From assembly GCA_023418535.1 (NCBI GenBank), contig JAEZZN010000103.1, positions 1 to 18,123 on the forward strand: a DNA stretch of 18,123 nt, written 5' to 3'. Origin of the DNA: Bacillota bacterium. GTDB taxonomy: Bacteria > Bacillota_A > Clostridia > Tissierellales > Peptoniphilaceae. Of the stretch, positions 13,936-18,123 are shown in pieces; position 1 is the stretch's first letter; each line of letters begins with the position of its first letter. The position numbers were made by a program, and so were the translations under genes. The notes under the pieces are model-generated. The model ran no database searches. It was not told where the DNA came from and saw nothing but the letters and a program-made list of their open reading frames with translations.

Positions 13936-14310
13936 ATGAAAATATTAGTAATTAATGGAGTAGATATTACTCCTTATATTGCTTTAAAAGGTTATAATTT
14001 CAGCATTGAAGATTTAGACGCAAGTGCTGAAAGGTCTATGTCTGGAACTTTGACTAGAGATAGGGTAGCTAGAGTTCCAATAATTGAAGTTACTACAGTA
14101 CCTATGCTTAAACAGGCTGATGTTGCTAAAATAAGAAATGCATGTATACCAGCCAGAATAAGCTGTGAATTTTATAATCCAGAAACAGGAACATTAAACG
14201 AGTATTATTTTTATGCAAAAATTAAAGGTGGAAACATCTATTCTACAAATAAGGGATATCCAGAATTTGAAGCTATGACTATAAGTCTTAAAGGGTTTGG
14301 GGGTATTTAA
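13936..14310 (+). CDS. Distal tail protein, small (DUF6711-like)
   Basis: A 124-aa protein between the tape measure and the hub. It begins ILVINGVDITPYIALKGYNF and has AERSMSGTLTRDRVARVPI (about 32-50), then a strand-rich second half ending FEAMTISLKGFGG. The pattern fits a small beta-rich tail-tip protein of the DUF6711 type, seen in the Dit position. It may connect the tube to the hub. The stop overlaps the next start as TAATG; the ribosome binding site is AAAGGAG at 13922-13928. Confidence 0.78.
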   Translation: MKILVINGVDITPYIALKGYNFSIEDLDASAERSMSGTLTRDRVARVPIIEVTTVPMLKQADVAKIRNACIPARISCEFYNPETGTLNEYYFYAKIKGGNIYSTNKGYPEFEAMTISLKGFGGI

Positions 14311-17246
14311 TGATATTTGATAACGAACTAAAAATGGGATTTACAAGTATCGAAAGAGAATTAGATTCTTATATTTTAATTAATGGATATAAATATAGTT
14401 CTAAAGACTTTGTAAAAGACTTAAAAGTAAATATAAAAGCTGATAAAGATGGTATATGGATAGGTCGAGCAATTCCTAAAATGTTAAAGGCAGAAATAAT
14501 TAATCTTGGAGATGTTATAAATGCAGGAGATGAGATTAAACCTTATTTTGGCGTAAAAATAGGAAACTCTTACAAATATATCAATGTGGGTACATTTTAT
14601 GCTCAAACTCCAGAATTAACAGAAGATAGAAAAATAATAAAAGTAGTAGCATATGATAAGTTCAAAAAAGCTCAAACACTTAAATATGGGAATATTTCAT
14701 ATCCTACAACAATAAATAATATTGTTGATTTAATAGCTTCAAAGTTAGAAGTACAAGTCGATAAAACAAACTTAATGTTTTTAGATTATACAATTAAAAA
14801 AGAAATCTTTTTCGGAAAAGATAAGACTGTAATTGAATTGATAAATGCAATAGCACAGATGAATATATGTTTTGCGTATTTAGATTATGACAATATATTG
14901 AAATTTAAAAGACCAGAAAGAGTAGTAACATCACTTAGTGCAAATAATGTTTTTAAAATAAGAATTAAAGATTATCAAGAATTATATGATGCAGTAGTAA
15001 TAAGTAGACAACCTCAAAATGATGATGTAGTACTAAAAACGAGTCAATATCAAGAAAATTCAGTAGAAGTAAAACTCTCTAATAATCCGATTTTGGATTT
15101 GGATAGAGAGTTTTTTATTAATACTTTACTTGGTACAGCGAGAGAAATACCACCTCATTATGGACTTGAAAGCTTAGAAATGCAATCTAATCCACTTTTA
15201 GAAATTGGAGATTTGGTTTTCTGGGGGAATAAAGCTGTTTTAATTTCAGAACACGAAATCACTATGTCAAGATCTATTCTAAAATCACAAATTGCAGAAA
15301 AGACTGAAACAGATTTTAAGAAAGCAAAAGGTATCGAGAACTTAGCTACTAATACAGAATTGTATGTTGATAAAGTTAAAAATGAGATAGTTGCAAGTAT
15401 CGGAGATGAAGTAGGAAATAAACTAACTGAATTAAAACTTGATGAAAAAGGTATTACTCAAAGAGTTAAGACAGTTATTGAAGAAAATAAAGATGAACTT
15501 AAAGGAGATACTGGTCCACAAGGACCAAGAGGTCCTCAAGGTCAAAGAGGAATACAAGGGTTAAATGGTAAAGATGGTAAAGATGGAGAAAACGCTGAAT
15601 TTAACTTGGTTAGCTTGATTAATCAAGAAAAAGGATACCATTTATATGGTGGTAATACTAGAACTAATTCATTTAAGCATAATACATCTTCATATATGCC
15701 TGTTAAATCAAATGAATTATATACTTTAAGCAAAGATACATCTAAATTATCATCAGACCAATATTTAAGATATGCGTTTTATGATTCTAATAAAAAATAT
15801 ATTAGGCAATCGCAAACTGATGTAAATTTATTTACTATTACTACTCCAAGTAATGCTAGTTTTATGAGAATATCATATCCTGATGACTCAAAACCGATGC
15901 TAGAGATTGGAGAAAAGAAAGAAAGAGATTATTATCCAAATCCGAAAGATATGGTAGCTATATCGGAGTTTGAAGCTTATCAAACTATTACAAATGAAGG
16001 TATTGCTCAAAAGGTAAGTCTATCAATTTATAATTCTAATAATAATAAAATTGATACTAGATTTGCTGAAACAAAGTTATATATAGACGATAAAATAAGC
16101 ACATATAAAGTTACTGCAGATAATATCAAGCTTGAAGGTTACACTACTATAAATGGTGGTTTTAAGGTTGATAATAAAGGTAATGTAAAAGCTACTAACG
16201 CTCATGTTTCAGGAACTATCAACGCTAAAAGTGGAACTATCGGTGGGTTTAACATCGACAATAACACTTTATATGCTGGTAGCGGATCTTCTTATGTAAG
16301 AATATCTGGAGCAAGTGGTTACACTACTATCTTAGCAGGTGGTTCTGATTGGAATAGTGCAAAATTTGCAGTATCTAGTACTGGAATATTAAAGGCAGAA
16401 GGGGCTAACATTTCAGGGACTATTACAGCTAAGTCAGGTTCGATTGGTGGTTGGGATATTTCTGATATTGGAATTTTAAGAAAAGGAAATGGATATTATA
16501 TACATCTAAGTCCTACAAGTACTTATCCTCTATTCTTTGGACCAGATAGCAATAGCTCAAGATTTAGAGTAACTCATAGTGGTACTGTATTAGCTCGTGC
16601 TTTTACACTTGAAGGTGGAAAAGTTGGAGGAACGAATGTCTATTCTTCATATATGAGTGGTGGTAGATGGAATAGTGCTAATGGTTCAGGTTCATTTAGT
16701 GGAAGTGCTAATTTTAGTAGTGGTTCATATACAGGAAGTGGTTATTTATCAAGTGGAAGACTTGGGGGAAGTAATTTCAGTAGTGCAGACTCAACAGCTA
16801 TTTTTGCAGGAACAGTAAGAGCAGGTGGTTTAATAACAAAATACATTGATTTAGAAGGTGGATATATAGTAGGAGAATATAATCCTGGACTTAGGAGTTA
16901 TACAAAAGCAAGGCTTAAAATTGGAAAATGGGTAATCGAAAATTCGGATATTAGACTTAAAGAAAATATAGAAAATTTAGATTATTCGTTTAATAAATAT
17001 ATCTATGATATGCCAATAATTAAATATACCTATAAATCAGATGAAAAACACAATCCACAAGTGGGAGTAAACGCAAATTATTTAATGAAGATACTGCCAA
17101 GTTATATGGCTAAATCATTTCTACACCAAGATGAAATTACAGGACTTTATGGTGCTAACTATGAACTTTTAACACCTTATTTAATTAAGGTGGTGCAAGA
17201 ACAAAACGAAAGACTAAATAAGTTAGAGGAGAGATTTAATGGCTGA
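14310..17246 (+). CDS. Tail hub/fibre with collagen-like stalk and self-cleaving C-terminal chaperone
   Basis: A 978-aa tail tip protein. Residues 1 to about 330 form the hub domain (prophage tail endopeptidase/baseplate type, no catalytic triad noted). About 335-398 is a helical linker. Residues 399-428 are ten uninterrupted Gly-X-Y triplets. About 430-540 is a beta-rich domain with YHLYGGNTRTNSF and MRISYPDDSK, likely carbohydrate-binding. About 632-670 and 699-737 repeat ISGTI-AKSG-IGGW/F. About 773-840 is Gly/Ser-rich. The last 100 residues match the Peptidase_S74 chaperone; Ser879 and Lys884 in SDIRLKENI are the expected self-cleavage dyad, so the chaperone probably releases itself once trimerised. 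The hub docks the tail and the rest binds the host surface. Confidence 0.9.
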   Translation: MIFDNELKMGFTSIERELDSYILINGYKYSSKDFVKDLKVNIKADKDGIWIGRAIPKMLKAEIINLGDVINAGDEIKPYFGVKIGNSYKYINVGTFYAQTPELTEDRKIIKVVAYDKFKKAQTLKYGNISYPTTINNIVDLIASKLEVQVDKTNLMFLDYTIKKEIFFGKDKTVIELINAIAQMNICFAYLDYDNILKFKRPERVVTSLSANNVFKIRIKDYQELYDAVVISRQPQNDDVVLKTSQYQENSVEVKLSNNPILDLDREFFINTLLGTAREIPPHYGLESLEMQSNPLLEIGDLVFWGNKAVLISEHEITMSRSILKSQIAEKTETDFKKAKGIENLATNTELYVDKVKNEIVASIGDEVGNKLTELKLDEKGITQRVKTVIEENKDELKGDTGPQGPRGPQGQRGIQGLNGKDGKDGENAEFNLVSLINQEKGYHLYGGNTRTNSFKHNTSSYMPVKSNELYTLSKDTSKLSSDQYLRYAFYDSNKKYIRQSQTDVNLFTITTPSNASFMRISYPDDSKPMLEIGEKKERDYYPNPKDMVAISEFEAYQTITNEGIAQKVSLSIYNSNNNKIDTRFAETKLYIDDKISTYKVTADNIKLEGYTTINGGFKVDNKGNVKATNAHVSGTINAKSGTIGGFNIDNNTLYAGSGSSYVRISGASGYTTILAGGSDWNSAKFAVSSTGILKAEGANISGTITAKSGSIGGWDISDIGILRKGNGYYIHLSPTSTYPLFFGPDSNSSRFRVTHSGTVLARAFTLEGGKVGGTNVYSSYMSGGRWNSANGSGSFSGSANFSSGSYTGSGYLSSGRLGGSNFSSADSTAIFAGTVRAGGLITKYIDLEGGYIVGEYNPGLRSYTKARLKIGKWVIENSDIRLKENIENLDYSFNKYIYDMPIIKYTYKSDEKHNPQVGVNANYLMKILPSYMAKSFLHQDEITGLYGANYELLTPYLIKVVQEQNERLNKLEERFNG
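15504..15593 (+). repeat. Collagen-like Gly-X-Y coding repeat
   Basis: Ten contiguous codon triplets encode Gly-X-Y (GDT GPQ GPR GPQ GQR GIQ GLN GKD GKD GEN). Proline-rich first half and Lys/Asp second half are typical of a trimeric phage stalk. The DNA is internally repetitive (GGTCCACAAGG-type units), so copy number could vary between relatives. Confidence 0.85.
16200..16464 (+). repeat. Two-copy fibre repeat, period 204 bp
   Basis: Units starting near 16200 and 16404 encode the same pattern: a Val/Ile-Ser-Gly-Thr-Ile start, an Ala-Lys-Ser-Gly core and an Ile-Gly-Gly-Trp/Phe end. The 68-residue period fits stacked triple beta-helix segments. The DNA copies differ at many silent positions, so duplication is not very recent. 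Confidence 0.75.
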
Positions 17247-17862
17247 AATTTTATCAATAATTTTAAGAAAATTTGAAGATAAATGGGAAATAGGGGTAAT
17301 CAGAGATGATGATTATACTGAAAAGAAAGAAACTGATACTGAAAAATATCAAGATGTAATTAATGAACTAGTTGAAATTGCTGAAACTATAAAAAGTGAA
17401 GAACAGAAATTAATTGAAAATCTTGAGAATGAAAAAAAAGAAATACTTAAAATCATAACTGAAAAGACTACAGATGAAGAGAAGATAGAGCTTATAAATT
17501 CTTATCCTTTATGGAATCCAAACGGAGTAGAATATTGGGCGGATATGGAAATACCTTATGTTGTTTACCCTGATTATGAAACAGGGAGTTTGTATAAGGT
17601 TATTTCTAAAGACAAAGTAAAGAGTCAACATGACTGGAACCCGCAAGTTGCAGTTAGTCTTTTTAAGAGAATATTACCACCAAATGTAATAGCTGAGTTT
17701 GGTAAAAATTTAGATGGTAGTAATAGAGACTTAGTAACAAATCCCTACATGATTAATGAAAAATGTATAGAAGATGGATATATATGGAGTTCACTAATTG
17801 ATAATAATGTGTGGGCTCCATCTAATTATCCTACAGGTTGGGAAAAAGAAAGAGAGGTTTAA
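17239..17862 (+). CDS. Cell-wall binding tail-tip protein with chitin-binding-like modules
   Basis: A 207-aa protein. Residues 1-85 include a long charged coiled coil (Glu/Lys-rich 45-80). Residues 87-145 (SYPLWNPNGVEY, IPYVVYPDYETGSLYKVIS, HDWNPQVAVSLFKRI) and 166-203 (NPYMINEKCIEDGYIWSSLI, NNVWAPSNYPTGW) each resemble ChiA1/type 5-12 chitin-binding modules, built around spaced Trp and Tyr. In a bacterial phage these probably bind GlcNAc-containing wall polymers. The start (GAGGAG at 17226-17231) overlaps the fibre stop by 8 bases, so it is co-translated with the fibre. It has no catalytic motif. Confidence 0.75.
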   Translation: MAEILSIILRKFEDKWEIGVIRDDDYTEKKETDTEKYQDVINELVEIAETIKSEEQKLIENLENEKKEILKIITEKTTDEEKIELINSYPLWNPNGVEYWADMEIPYVVYPDYETGSLYKVISKDKVKSQHDWNPQVAVSLFKRILPPNVIAEFGKNLDGSNRDLVTNPYMINEKCIEDGYIWSSLIDNNVWAPSNYPTGWEKEREV

Positions 17863-17865
17863 TAA

Positions 17866-18012
17866 ATGCAATTTGAAATGAATGACGTATTAGAAGAATA
17901 TAACAAATTAACTCAAGAGAATTTATTGCTAAAATTACAAATTAGAAGTTTGTATAAGAAAATAGAAGAATTAGAAAAAAATGAAAATTCAGAAATAAAG
18001 ACTAACTATTAA
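17866..18012 (+). CDS. 48-aa coiled-coil protein, unknown
   Basis: An ATG-started 48-codon gene with ribosome binding site (GAGG about eight bases upstream). It is Glu/Lys/Leu-rich and reads as a single amphipathic helix (EEYNKLTQENLLLKLQIRS). Similar short coiled-coil proteins lie between the tail tip and holin genes in many Bacillota phages. No function is assigned. Confidence 0.6.
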   Translation: MQFEMNDVLEEYNKLTQENLLLKLQIRSLYKKIEELEKNENSEIKTNY

Positions 18013-18087
18013 AAGTCAAGAGGTGAAACAAAGAAAATATAAGGAATGATATTGATAAAAACTGAATAAAAATAAGCATGAAAAAGC

Positions 18088-18116
18088 ACCCTAAAGTTTA
18101 AGATTAAAAATAGGGT
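18088..18116 (+). other. Weak inverted repeat in a gene-free right edge
   Basis: ACCCTA (18088-18093) pairs with TAGGGT (18111-18116) around a 17-base A/T loop. No T run follows inside the window. The stretch 18013-18123 has no credible gene; it may contain the start of the next transcription unit. Confidence 0.25.
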
Positions 18117-18123
18117 TAGTAAA

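Noticed and set aside
15504..15593. CRISPR-like or tandem DNA repeat
   Set aside because: The repetition follows codon triplets for Gly-X-Y in a fibre gene and has no spacers.

Overview
The window is a block of late genes from a tailed phage or prophage of a low-GC Gram-positive bacterium (Bacillota; an anaerobic Clostridia/Tissierellia-type host is plausible). The evidence is the AT-rich sequence, strong GGAGG-type ribosome binding sites, AGA-dominated arginine codons, and a packaging/head/tail gene order typical of long-tailed siphoviruses. No integrase, lysis genes, tRNA, rRNA, CRISPR or insertion sequence is visible, so the window lies inside the phage and covers packaging to tail tip.

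Layout. Positions 1-762 hold the left border: a TTG-started 33-aa membrane peptide that ends in a hairpin, a possible second membrane peptide, a small basic DNA-binding-like protein, a tandem-repeat element with a -10 box that looks like the late promoter, and an intrinsic terminator just before terS. Positions 763-5320 encode the small terminase, large terminase, SPP1 gp6-type portal and a MuF/SPP1 gp7-type head protein. Positions 5320-6928 are an accessory block: a 64-aa unknown, an HD-domain alarmone-hydrolase-like protein, a terminator, a YjcQ-like winged-helix protein, a second terminator, a 27-aa membrane peptide, a reverse-strand protein with a C-terminal membrane anchor, and a structured leader. 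Positions 6929-9992 encode the scaffold, major capsid protein, a small head-region protein, head-tail connector proteins, a gp10-like tail completion protein and a tail terminator candidate. Positions 10006-13921 encode the tail tube, the tail assembly chaperones joined by a -1 programmed frameshift, and a 909-aa tape measure. Positions 13936-18012 encode the tail tip: a distal tail protein, a 978-aa hub/fibre with collagen-like and self-cleaving chaperone domains, a wall-binding protein and a small coiled-coil protein.

The most notable system is in the head region. The MuF protein carries a C-terminal domain of about 165 residues with the signature of a RelA/SpoT (pp)pNpp synthetase: an RxKxxxSxxRK motif, an Asp, an RxK motif, a stacking Tyr and an ExQ motif. 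Two genes downstream is an HD protein with the full active-site pattern of a small alarmone hydrolase. MuF proteins with C-terminal toxin domains and downstream immunity genes are known from temperate phages, and toxic small alarmone synthetases neutralised by HD hydrolases are known as toxin-antitoxin pairs. Here the two appear combined: a virion-carried synthetase-type toxin with its own hydrolase immunity protein, closed by a terminator that overlaps the end of the hydrolase gene.

The genes are tightly packed, mostly with 1-17 base overlaps or short gaps with clear ribosome binding sites. Three convincing intrinsic terminators point along the late transcript, which suggests that late transcription needs readthrough or antitermination and that the accessory block is a separately regulated cargo module.
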